The notes under the pieces are model-generated. The model made no database searches, was not told the origin of the DNA, and saw only the letters and a list, made by a program, of their open reading frames with translations. From assembly GCA_003116975.1 (NCBI GenBank), contig BGKB01000005.1, forward strand, positions 5,880-69,879: a DNA stretch of 64,000 nucleotides, given 5' to 3'. Positions 28,925-38,562 of this stretch are shown in pieces (positions within the stretch are counted from its first letter, which is position 1; the number at the start of each line of letters is the position of its first letter). The stretch comes from Aurantiochytrium sp. KH105 (lineage: Eukaryota > Sar > Bigyra > Thraustochytrida > Thraustochytriidae). The position numbers and the translations under genes were made by a program.

Positions 28925-31576
28925 ATGAAGAAGGCCATCGCCAAGAGGTCCAGCGCGGCACGTGCCAGCTTGCAGCGCATCCGCTTCAGCTTCACGCGCA
29001 AGGCGGACGACGAGATCTTCTCCGAGGACGCGCGCAAGATCATCGACCCGCGCAGCATCTCGCTGCGTGCCATCAAGGAGCTCCGCGACGAGGTGCTCAG
29101 CGGAGAAGCCGCCGCTTCTGTTGAGCTGTACGTGGCCAAGCGCGACCTCTCTGACAAAGTCAAAAAAGGCGCCACTATTCAGGCCCTGCGCACCAGGGCG
29201 AATGGCAAGCTGCAAGGTCGCGTGCCGTACGTCGGCGTGCCCATCACCTTTGAGCCCGGAAAGGACGCCGATCCCAAGTCCCGTCAAGACTGGAGCACGG
29301 AAGATGTGGCTGAGCATGTGGTACTCGCTTTGACCAAGAACCTGCCCCAGGCGCAGTTCTACCTCAGTCTGCTCGAAGAAGAGGATGTTGGAGCAGATTT
29401 TCAAGGCACCTTTGTAAGCCAGGCGCGAAAGTGCCGCTTTCAGGACCTCGTCGCAGCGCTCGAGGACCACTTTGGTCAAGACGCCGACGCTGCCTTTGTC
29501 TGGCTTGACCTCTTTTGCGCGAACCAGCCTCTGCTGACCAGCGCAGACGAAGATCTGCCTCCCAAAGTGGTTTCTTCGCGGAACCAGTATCTGACGCACG
29601 GCCTACATCGGGCAATTGGACGATTCGGAAGCGCTGTCATCTTCTTTGACCGATGGGACGTGCCCGCGCCGCTGCAACGGGCCTGGTGCGTTTGGGAGAT
29701 CATGGGCGCCATTGCGCAGGCGCAAAACTTCGAGGTCGTCATTACGCCAGGACAAGAGCAGGCTTTTGTCGAGGCACTGCTTGAAGATGTATACGGATTG
29801 GCCAAGATCATGGCCGATAATAACAATATGCGCAATGCAGAGTGCTGGAAGAAAGAAGACAAGGAGATGATTGACAAAGCAATCGAAGCAACAGTGGAAG
29901 GTGGCTACGTGACACTGATCAAAGAGGTCAATCGACGCGTGCACGCATGGCGGCTGAAAATGGCGCGAGACGCAGTATTGGAAGCTCGGAGTGGTGATGG
30001 TGATGCAATTGAGCTTGCTGAGATTCTTGTTTGCACTGGTTCACTTTTAAAGAGCCAGGGCGAGTACATTGAAGCTTTGCAGATGCTCGAGGAAGCGCTG
30101 TCGATTCGCAAGGAAAGTCTTGGCGACCGGCATCCCTCAGTGGCGACCACGCTCAACAACATCGCCTTAGTGTACAAAGCACAAGGCCGCTACGAGGAGG
30201 CCTTGGCGTACTACGAGGAAGATTTATCCATCAGCAAGGAAAGTCTTGGCGACCGGCATCCCTCAGTGGCGACCACGCTCAACAACATCGCCTTAGTGTA
30301 TGACTCACAAGGCCGCTACGAGGAGGCCTTGGCGTACTACGAGGAAGCGCTGTCGATTAAAAAGGAAAGTCTTGGCGACCGGCATCCCTCAGTGGCGACC
30401 ACGCTCGACAACATCGCCGGCGTGTATTACTCACAAGGCCGCTACGAGGAGGCCTTGGCGTACTACGAGGAAGCGCTGTCGATTAAAAAGGAAAGTCTTG
30501 GCGACCGGCATCCCTCAGTGGCGACCACGCTACACAACATCGCCTTAGTGTATGACTCACAAGGCCGCTACGAGGAGGCCTTGGCGTACTACGAAGAAGC
30601 GCTGTCGATTTGCAAGGAAAGTCTTGGCGACCGGCATCCATATGTGGCGGCCACGCTCGACAACATCGCCCAAGTGTACAAAGCACAAGGCCGCTACGAG
30701 GAGGCCCTGGCGTACTACGAGGAAGCGCTATCGATTAAGAAGGAAAGTCTTGGCGACCGGCATCCCTCAGTGGCAACCACGCTCAACAACATCGCCTTAG
30801 TGTATCGCAATCAAGGCCGCTACGAGGAGGCCTTGGCGTACTACGAGGAAGCGCTGTCGATTTTCAAGGAAAGTCTTGGCGACCGGCATCCCTCATTGGC
30901 GACCACGCTCGACAACATCGCCAGCGTGTACAGAGCACAAGGCCGCTACGAGGAGGCCTTGGCGTACTACGAGGAAGATTTATCCATCAGCAAGGAAAGT
31001 CTTGGCGACCGGCATCCCTCAGTGGCGACCACGCTCAACAACATCGCCTTAGTGTACAAAGCACAAGGCCGCTACGAGGAGGCCTTGGCGTACTACGAGG
31101 AAGCGCTGTCGATTGCGAAGGAAAGTCTTGGCGACCGGCATCCCTCAGTGGCGACCACGCTCAACAACATCGCCTTAGTGTATGACTCACAAGGCCGCTA
31201 CGAGGAGGCCTTGGCGTACTACGAGGAAGCGCTGTCGATTAAAAAGGAAAGTCTTGGCGACCGGCATCCCTCAGTGGCGACCACGCTCAACAACATCGCC
31301 TTAGTGTACAAAGCACAAGGCCGCTACGAGGAGGCCTTGGCGTACTACGAGGAAGATTTATCCATCAGCAAGGAAAGTCTTGGCGACCGGCATCCCGATG
31401 TGGCGACCACGCTCAACAACATCGCCGGCGTGTACAGAGCACAAGGCCGCTACGAGGAGGCCTTGGCGTACTACGAGGAAGCGCTGTCGATTTTAAAGGA
31501 AAGCCTTGGCGACCGACATCCCTATGTGGCGATCGTTCTCGAAAGCATGCAAGACACTCGGGAGAGAATGACATGA
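28925..31576 (+). CDS. TIR-like domain / kinesin-light-chain-type TPR protein B
   Basis: 883 residues from ATG 28925 (same start context as gene A). The first roughly 390 residues are nearly identical to gene A: unknown N-terminal domain, TIR-like domain (TFVSQARKCRFQDLVAALE, FVWLDLFCANQ, FFDRWDVPAPLQRAWCVWEI). Then follow one degenerate TPR, eleven full 42-residue TPRs (30101 onward) and a different capping half unit (DRHPYVAIVLESMQDTRERMT). Repeat number is more than twice that of gene A. Unit variants at the x of SIxKE are R, S, K, C, F, A and L; after NIA are L, G, Q and S; after VY are KA, DS, YS, RN and RA. The upstream leader is homologous to that of gene A, so regulation may be shared. 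Probable immune-type or allorecognition sensor (inference). Confidence 0.82.
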   Translation: MKKAIAKRSSAARASLQRIRFSFTRKADDEIFSEDARKIIDPRSISLRAIKELRDEVLSGEAAASVELYVAKRDLSDKVKKGATIQALRTRANGKLQGRVPYVGVPITFEPGKDADPKSRQDWSTEDVAEHVVLALTKNLPQAQFYLSLLEEEDVGADFQGTFVSQARKCRFQDLVAALEDHFGQDADAAFVWLDLFCANQPLLTSADEDLPPKVVSSRNQYLTHGLHRAIGRFGSAVIFFDRWDVPAPLQRAWCVWEIMGAIAQAQNFEVVITPGQEQAFVEALLEDVYGLAKIMADNNNMRNAECWKKEDKEMIDKAIEATVEGGYVTLIKEVNRRVHAWRLKMARDAVLEARSGDGDAIELAEILVCTGSLLKSQGEYIEALQMLEEALSIRKESLGDRHPSVATTLNNIALVYKAQGRYEEALAYYEEDLSISKESLGDRHPSVATTLNNIALVYDSQGRYEEALAYYEEALSIKKESLGDRHPSVATTLDNIAGVYYSQGRYEEALAYYEEALSIKKESLGDRHPSVATTLHNIALVYDSQGRYEEALAYYEEALSICKESLGDRHPYVAATLDNIAQVYKAQGRYEEALAYYEEALSIKKESLGDRHPSVATTLNNIALVYRNQGRYEEALAYYEEALSIFKESLGDRHPSLATTLDNIASVYRAQGRYEEALAYYEEDLSISKESLGDRHPSVATTLNNIALVYKAQGRYEEALAYYEEALSIAKESLGDRHPSVATTLNNIALVYDSQGRYEEALAYYEEALSIKKESLGDRHPSVATTLNNIALVYKAQGRYEEALAYYEEDLSISKESLGDRHPDVATTLNNIAGVYRAQGRYEEALAYYEEALSILKESLGDRHPYVAIVLESMQDTRERMT
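30101..31573 (+). repeat. 126-bp TPR-coding tandem repeat, array B
   Basis: Eleven full copies and one partial copy of the same 126-bp unit as arrays A and the headless array. Some whole units are identical to one another; others differ only at the fixed variable codons. Confidence 0.9.
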
Positions 31577-32350
31577 GAAATGCCCGCGACAGGATGCCTC
31601 CCGCGCGAAATTGGCCAAAACAAGTTGAGAAAAACAGGTCCAAGCTAAACCTAAAAAATGGGTTTATACTTACCTGCTGCTTTTTAATCCCGCCATCAAA
31701 CTAGCCGCACTCGGCGCGAAGCCGCATTGCACGCTGCATCATCGTCTCGCCGTCGCCAGGATCGTCACGCGACCGAGTCTTCTGCCGCGTCTGCACGCCG
31801 CTCTTTTTCTCAAGCCGTCTCTTCTGGCCTCGAGTCCGAATCACCTTCTCGCTTGAAGCAATACCAGCTTCCTCCTTCGATTCAGACCGCGACCTCTTGG
31901 CAACGACTATGCCTATCTCGCGATCTTAAGTCTTCTCTCCTTTAGCAGGAACCACTTGCCTACCTTCAGGCACATCTTCACGCTTCTCCAGTTCTCCAGG
32001 AAGCTCACGCCTAGGAGACAATTGCCTATCCTCGAGCGGGGCCAGCTCAACCTCTTGCTGTTTCACCAGATCATAGTGCTTCTCGTTGGGAGGACCTTCC
32101 GAGCTCGCTTCTTCTGGCAAATGTCGTGGGCGATTGCTCTGGATGAACCTGCGGCCGAGCGCGAGCTCAAGTGGGGGCTGCTGGTTCAGGTTTTTTGTTG
32201 AGCGCATTCGCCTCTATATTCTGCTGCAAGAAATTGAGAAGAAAAATGTAAATAATACTGGCCTTGAGCTCATCGAACTCGGCCAGCTCAACGGAGTTTT
32301 TTTTTCAGAGTCAAATGATGATGGCTTTACATAAGAATTGGAAATGTACT
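31577..32350. other. region downstream of gene B, weak coding remnants
   Basis: Minus-strand ORF 31926-32207 (rich in Glu, Pro, Arg) and further open minus-strand sequence at 31704-31925 have coding-like composition but no family I recognise. A degraded gene or mobile-element piece is possible. It serves as the 3' flank of the sulfur transporter gene on the minus strand. Poly-T at 32298-32306. Confidence 0.3.
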
Positions 32351-33469
32351 TTAGAACTTGATTTCCGCAAAGTTGCCTGAAGCAGCAGCGAAAATCATGC
32401 CGCCAGCGAACATCCCAGCGACAGTGATAAGGGATGCAATGGAAAGCTGGGCCATGCCACTAAGACCATGACCCGAAGTGCAGCCTCCACCAAGACGAGC
32501 GCCAAGAAGAAGCAGGAAGCCGCCCACGAAGGCGTTAAGGTTGGAACCTGCGCCGTTGGCATAGGTTGGTGCGAGCATCGGGTAGCCGCTAAGGTATTGT
32601 GAGAGCGCAGCGCCAGCCATGATGCCGGTGGAGACAATGACCTGAAAGAGCGGCTTGCGATCCTCGCGCACTGCAGTCAGGTACGGGGCATTCTTGTCGA
32701 GGTTGCGGTCAAAAAATCCGGCAATGTACGAGGCGATGAGCACCCAGCCTGAGGACTGGCCGAGAGCCTTGCCAGAGCTGAGCTGGACCGGAATCTGCAG
32801 CAGGCCGAGCAAAAGGCCGGCGAGCGCAGGATCCCAGTACTGCGCGTCAAGCTTACCGTGCTCATAGTTCGCAAATGGCGGGGCTGCTGCGAGGATGCGA
32901 GCCTGTGAGTCCTGCCAGGGAAAGGTCGTGTCGAGGGCGGCAAGAACGCCGGCGCCCATGGCGACAAAGGCGATCGATCCAATTGCGTACGGGAGAAAAC
33001 TGGGAATAAGGTCCGATTCTTCGGCGGTGTTACGCTTGAGAAAGTCGGGGTTCTTGCAACCGAGCCTTTCCAAGTAGCCAAAGGTAATGGCGCCCAAGAG
33101 ACCGCCGGCAAGAATGCTCATGGTGAAAGGCATACCAGCGCCAATCTGCGCCCATACGGTGCCGGGGCAGCTTCCCGAGAGATACATGCCGGCGCCCAGA
33201 AGAAAGCCTCCCACGAGATTGGCGCCGTAGCCGCCGAGCATGTTGAAGCCGAGGGCGGTGCCGCGTTCGGCCTTGCGCTCCTTGAGTCCGAGGGCGTGCA
33301 GTGCGAGAACGACGGCTGCCGAGGTGGAGCTCGCGGTGAGGAACATGCGCATCATTGTGAAATCGCGCATTTCCATCTGCTGCGAGATGACCATGGGCAC
33401 ATTCGTGTGTGCTTTGTCGAGCGCGAATCCGAAGACCGTCCCTGCACCGAGCGCGATAAGGCCGTCCAT
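32351..33469 (-). CDS. YeeE/YedE-type sulfur-compound transporter
   Basis: 372 residues from the first ATG (33469). A membrane protein of about nine to ten helices in two pseudo-repeats. Each half has the diagnostic motif: GAGMYLSGSCPGTVW (Cys101) and LLLGARLGGGCTSGHGLSGMAQLS (Cys330). This is the YeeE/YedE (DUF395) family, whose structurally known bacterial member TsuA takes up thiosulfate by relaying it between conserved cysteines. A hydrophilic linker (about 135-157) separates early helices. No organelle presequence is evident. Most members are bacterial, so an ancient transfer is possible. A TACGA pentanucleotide repeat lies 53 bp upstream. An SQR-like flavoprotein occurs elsewhere in the window, but linkage is loose. 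Confidence 0.87.
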   Translation of the reverse strand: MDGLIALGAGTVFGFALDKAHTNVPMVISQQMEMRDFTMMRMFLTASSTSAAVVLALHALGLKERKAERGTALGFNMLGGYGANLVGGFLLGAGMYLSGSCPGTVWAQIGAGMPFTMSILAGGLLGAITFGYLERLGCKNPDFLKRNTAEESDLIPSFLPYAIGSIAFVAMGAGVLAALDTTFPWQDSQARILAAAPPFANYEHGKLDAQYWDPALAGLLLGLLQIPVQLSSGKALGQSSGWVLIASYIAGFFDRNLDKNAPYLTAVREDRKPLFQVIVSTGIMAGAALSQYLSGYPMLAPTYANGAGSNLNAFVGGFLLLLGARLGGGCTSGHGLSGMAQLSIASLITVAGMFAGGMIFAAASGNFAEIKF

Positions 33470-36400
33470 GTTCTCTTGCCGTTCGCTTCCTCCCAACGCC
33501 CAATCCAAAGGCCTCGCTTGCTACGATACGATACGATACGATACGATACGAGTTTTCTCTCCTCCGCTCCGCTCTCTCGCGCCGTCGATGGAAGCGTTCG
33601 GTCGAGCAACTCGCCGATCGATCGATTGGGTTTTGCGCGCCGCCGCCTTCGCGCTTCCGGGCCTCCAAGTCGGGATTCCGTCGCGCGGAGAAAAGCAGCC
33701 AGGCGCCTCTCCCACGGAGAAAAGACGCCGCGGCCCGGTGCGGCGACTGCTAGGAGCCCCGGTAGGCAGGACCTAGGGGCCCCGGCCGCCGGGCCGAGAG
33801 CTTCGCCCCTTTTACCGACTGATCCCGGTCTGTGTGATAAGGGAGAGAGCGCCACATACATACAGGCCCACTACATACTCCGCGGCTTTCCTCCGACTTT
33901 CGATCTCCTCCGACGTTCCCGAGTCCCTGCCGCCAGCCAGCCTCCTCGCGCCACGCTTGGCCAGCCAGAGCGGGCTGCCGCGCCGGCGAGGCAAGGCGGC
34001 GTGGAGCGAGCGGAGCGCATGCGGCTTCGCTCCCCTCTGCGCGGCGCGTGGAGAGAGCGAGGAGGAGATGCGCCGGCCGAGAGAAGATGGGAGAGATGGC
34101 AGGAGACGGGATGACGTGAGCGGTGGAGGCTGGACCACCGCTCAGAAGTTGGGAGGAAGCGCCGAGAGCGAGCTCGCGATCAAGTGCGGTCGCCGGGAAA
34201 CTTGCGAGGCGCATGGCGAGGGCAGCCAGATGACGAGCGGAAGGGACAAGTCGGCGAAGTCGAGTTGGCAGCTGATGACTTGAAGAAGCGTTGGGAGTTG
34301 TGATTGTCGCGGGAAACGAAGTGCAAAAGTTGGTGATCTTCTTTTCTGTGTCGAAGAACGCAGTGGTGCGCAGAAAGCGTCAAGAACATGCACGCGCACG
34401 CGCGAATCCTCGACAAAGCTTCTCTATCCATGTTCCTTTTTGAAAAATCTTCGCAACGACGACCTCCAAGTTTCATTCGCAAGAACAGGAAGAAGAAGAA
34501 GCTGAAGAAGAAGCAAACAAACGTTGCTGTCAAAGTACCACCTTGATCAGAATCTCGCCGTTCGCTTCAACACGTGTCCCTATTTTGGGGTCTCGCTGCT
34601 CGCTTATGTACTTTTTGGCGTTTCATATTGTGCGCATTCGCTTCATTGGCCCCACCCAAAAAGAAACAAAGCACGATTTGGGCATCTTGTGTTCATGGCT
34701 TTTTTTTTGGAAATCGATTAGAAATGATTTCGCTGAAAAACACGCTGAGATGACAACGCGCTTTTTCTTGCCTCATTGGTCTGTCATATCTTTCACATGG
34801 TTTAGACTTCATGAAGTCATTGTCGAGTTCATCAACCCAAAGCTCGATATAATAATGAGCATCTTATCTTCATTTCCTCTTGCTACGGTCGTCGAGAAAT
34901 GATTTCACTACAACCATTGGACCACAATAAGGAGGTGAACCTTCCCAGAGACCTGATGTCGGGCGGGAAGCTGCTCTGCGAGAGACAGATTACCGATGAT
35001 CAATATCGAAGGGGCACGATGCAGGAACAACGCCATGATCCCGCACCGTGGGAACGCGCGGAGTCGAGGACAACTACAAGACCGCGCCATTAGTTCGTGT
35101 CGAGCTTGGTCCGCGCTGCGGAAATAATAATAGTCCAACCATGGACCTACTTTGTAAAGTTGAACCAGGGTCACGACTTGGGACCACGGGGCTGAATAGA
35201 CCTGGCGGCGACAATAGTCGATGCCAGAAGCCGGCAGAACCGAAATATACACAACTACACCAAAACATGGAAGCCAACTCCGAACAGCAGCGTGAGAAGC
35301 TTTCAATCTCCGTGCTAGCCACGAAGCGGGATTTCTCTCGCGTAAAGTGAAAGCAAGTTGTTCTTCTCATCCTTTTGTTCTCTGAGAAATTACCGTCAAC
35401 AAACAATAAATTGAGGTGAGAATGCGCTTTGCTTGCCGCATTGGTCTATTCATGTGCCACACTACGTCGGCTTTATGAAACCGTTCTGATTGGACTTTTA
35501 CCCATTGTGTGTTGCGCTGCTGTAGTTGCTGCTGCAGCTGTAGCTGGCTGCTGGTATTATGCGGCCGCTGTAGATATACATACCATACGAACTCGTTTTG
35601 CCTTCTTGTCTTCTTCTTTTTACCTCCTCGCTCCCACTTCATTTGTTTTTTTGTTTTTTTTTCTTCCATTGTTTTTCCCCTTTCCTTTTCTTTTCTGCCT
35701 GATCTTCAACCGGAGGTCATCCTTGACGGGGTCCACAAAGAAGGTCATTCTGGCAGGTCCTTCACGCACACGTGCTGGACAACGCGCTTTGGCTGGACCG
35801 TCTGTCTCCGGACGTACATGCCACTTGCCTTCTTGCCTAGCACGTGTGCATACACCCCATACGAAGTTTGCTACCAACCTTGGCCACTCACCATGGTCAC
35901 TCGCAACGTTTTCTTCTCGTCTCTTTTCCTTTTCGTTCGACCCTTCCTTTTTCCCTCCTTTTCATTTCATCTCGTTCGCCCTTTTTTCACTCCCTTTTCA
36001 AGTTGTTTTTCCGCATTTCACCTCTGCTGAGCAGAGGCCTTTTCCTTTCTTTCTTTCCTTCTCTCTTTCTTTCCTTCTTTTATTCTTTTTTTCCATCTTT
36101 CCGTTTTTCTTTCGATTCACATTTCTTTCTTTTTTCAACTTTCAATTTTACTTTCGCAAGTCAAATTCAATTTATTTCCTTTCATCACCATCCTAAGCCC
36201 ACTCCTACTCTTTCCCCTATCCGATTTTTCCCTCGCCCGACCCCGACTTTCCATCGGCCCAACGGCGGCTGTTCCCGTCCGTTCCTTACTGCTCCATATG
36301 CTGTACACCCGAGTGGGTCCCGATTTTTCCCTCGGTGACCCCACCTTAACCCAGGCGTCTTTTTTCTCGCTAATTCCGCGTTTTCCTCTTTTTCCGCTTA

Positions 36401-36946
36401 TTTTTCCGCAATCCCCCGTGAGGAAGCCCGGATCTCCCGAGAGAAGCCCGCCTTCCGCTTTCGCGCCGCTTTCACGCAAGTCCGCGGGGATCGCTCCACT
36501 GCACTGCTGAGAGACAGTGTACCCAGACGCGCGGCCGCACCAGCTCCCCCAGTGGCGCAGGCGGGGGCGGGGCGCGGCGGCCCCGCGCGTAAGGCGGCTG
36601 CGCCCGCGCGGCGAGGGGCAGTGGCCGCAGGGGGCGCTGCGGGGCGCGGCGCAGAGGGGGCCGGCCGCGCAGAGCCAGGCTGTTTGATTGAACTGCCCTT
36701 TTCTTCTCTCCTTCAAATTCCAATCAGGCGCGCGTTGACTCACTTCGGCCGGGTTCAAACAAACAAACGACGGAGAGGGAGCAGAGAGAGAGAAAGAAAG
36801 CGGCGAGCGGGCAGCGGCGAGGCGGGCTGGCAAAGCGGCGCGCGGCCGCGGGAAAAAGCGGCGCGAGGGAGCGCGGCAGTCGCGCGGGAGAGAGCGGCGC
36901 GCGAGGCGAGGCGAGGCAGGCGCGCGCGGGCGGGAGCGCCGGCGGA
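33470..36946. other. 3.5 kb gene-free region with pyrimidine-rich tract
   Basis: Divergent promoters of the transporter (minus) and polyQ gene (plus). 35590-36180 is strongly T/C-rich on the plus strand and opens a long Phe/Ser/Leu ORF (35429-36196) that reflects composition, not a gene. 36500-36940 is GC-rich with GAGA and GCGAG tracts, the likely 5'UTR or promoter of the polyQ gene. Nothing else was recognised. Confidence 0.4.
33522..33552. repeat. TACGA pentanucleotide microsatellite
   Basis: Six units of TACGA immediately upstream of the transporter start, inside the likely 5'UTR or core promoter. Confidence 0.9.
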
Positions 36947-37774
36947 ATGCCGCGCAGGGTGGCTGGAGACGACGCTGGGCAGGGCGGACGCGGCGGCGGC
37001 AAGCGCAAGAAGGTGAACTCCATGGACCTCCTGCAGCAGCAGCACCAGCAGCAGCAGCAACAACAGCAGCAGCAGCAACACCAGCAGCAGCAGCACATGG
37101 CGATGAACATGATGAACTTCGTGCCGCTGTTCTCGCCCAACGCGTCGCCGACCGACGTCGCACGCGTGCTGGGCCTCTCGCCGCACGAGGTGCCCATCGC
37201 GACGCACGCGTCCCACGACTATGAGCCCGTGGCCATTTTCACGCAAAAGGTGCGCACGCGCATTGCGGAGATCCTTGCGCCCGCCCACCAGCAGGAGATC
37301 ATGATGCACGACTACCCGACGGCAGCGGGCCTCCCGAAAAAGGTCTCAAAGAAGAAGCGCGGTCAGCCCCCCGCGCAGCCCGTGGCGCAGCAGCAGCACT
37401 ACCCTGACCCGCACATGAACTACGCAAGTGCCGCCATGCAGCGTCCCATGGATATGGCCATGCACCAGCATCACCATCAGCCGCACGCCCACCACATGGG
37501 GGGCGAGACCGACGTCTCGGGCGTTGGCGCTGGCGACGACAGCAAGAAGCCGCGCGCAAAGTTCCCCCACGAGTACGGCGAGCTCTTGCGGAATGAGATT
37601 ACCAAGAACCCACAAACCAAACCAAAGGAGCTCCAGTCCTGGCTCAAGGCTGTCCTTGTCGAGAAGAACGGCGGCCGTCTGCCCGCCGACTTTCCCGATG
37701 ACAAGAAGATCGCCACCAAGATTGCTAACTTGAAAACCTCTTTGCGCAAGCGGACCGAGGCCGCCGCCCGCTAG
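36947..37774 (+). CDS. polyQ/His-rich protein with C-terminal FPDDK domain
   Basis: 275 residues from ATG 36947. The first 23 residues are basic, with a GGKRKKV patch (possible NLS). Residues 25-50 are Gln/His-rich from a CAG-repeat tract (37033-37097). Residues 55-115 form a compact domain (NASPTDVARVLGLSPHEVP). A His/Gln-rich linker (about 145-185) follows. The C-terminal 70 residues are charged and helical: FPHEYGELLRNEITKNPQTKPKELQSWLKAVL...FPDDKKIATKIANLKTSLRKR. The last segment recurs in the fragment at 27548. No known family; composition suggests a nuclear DNA- or chromatin-associated factor (weak inference). Confidence 0.7.
   Translation: MPRRVAGDDAGQGGRGGGKRKKVNSMDLLQQQHQQQQQQQQQQQHQQQQHMAMNMMNFVPLFSPNASPTDVARVLGLSPHEVPIATHASHDYEPVAIFTQKVRTRIAEILAPAHQQEIMMHDYPTAAGLPKKVSKKKRGQPPAQPVAQQQHYPDPHMNYASAAMQRPMDMAMHQHHHQPHAHHMGGETDVSGVGAGDDSKKPRAKFPHEYGELLRNEITKNPQTKPKELQSWLKAVLVEKNGGRLPADFPDDKKIATKIANLKTSLRKRTEAAAR
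37033..37097 (+). repeat. CAG/CAA trinucleotide repeat coding polyQ
   Basis: Interrupted CAG/CAA run inside the coding region, with CAC interruptions giving His. Confidence 0.85.
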
Positions 37775-38562
37775 CTACGCCTCTTTTTTTCAAGACGGCA
37801 CTGATTTTGCTGATGGATTTATCGCTCGTAGCTTACGGTTCCGGCGACGCGGGAGACCCGTCTGCATCGCGCTTGCCCACACGGTCTCTACACGCAGAGC
37901 CATCTCTTCTTCGTTTTTTCCCCCTTTCTATCTTTGTTTACGAACGCAAAAAAATAAATAAATAAAATGAGATGATCTAAAAAAATGTGGAGGAATGATT
38001 GGAGAAAAAGCAGGAGAGACAGAGGGAAAAAAAAATAAAAAAATTCTTTTTTTCCCAAATCAAATCAAAGCGCTTCGTTTTCTTTTCCTTCGACTTTACA
38101 AATTTTTCATTTTTCTTCCTTTCTCTTTCTTTTCTTTCCATTCTTTCTTTTTCATCCATGACCATCGCCATTTTTCTTTTCCTCATTCGGCAAAGCATTA
38201 TTCTTTTTTCTTTTTGAAAGCGGTGCGCAACGTTGATGTGAAATACATTGACCTCATGACATACATTATGGGCCTGCTACGCATGACAAACATCTCAAAG
38301 ATGGGGCTACCTTCTTTTTCATCACAGCTGAGATTGCTAGACACGCTGACAGACTGCGCCGGTGGACATTCTCACTTCGGGACCTCGAAGAGCACACAAT
38401 AGACTAAAATAGAAGAGGCGGCGACGATTGATTACGTTTTTACATTTCAAATCCAATTGATTGACGCGCGCGGCATCAATCCAGACCAAGCTGGCCTCTC
38501 GACATTTTCCCCACGAACTCCAAGAGGCTGAGGAACAACGCAATCCCATGAATATAATGAAT
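37775..38562. terminator. AT-rich convergent 3' region
   Basis: Between two convergent genes. AATAAATAAATAAA at about 37953-37966 and long A- and T-rich stretches (37975-38215) suit polyadenylation on both strands. No gene. Confidence 0.5.

Noticed and set aside
25349-31573. CRISPR-like regular repeats
   Set aside because: The 126-bp units are in-frame TPR codons with no spacers; not a CRISPR array.
31704-32207. Possible mobile-element remnant on the minus strand
   Set aside because: Coding-like composition only; no recognisable integrase, reverse transcriptase or terminal repeats, so no element is claimed.
35429-36196. 255-codon Phe/Leu/Ser-rich ORF
   Set aside because: Produced by a pyrimidine-rich strand; no start context, no motif and no plausible membrane topology.
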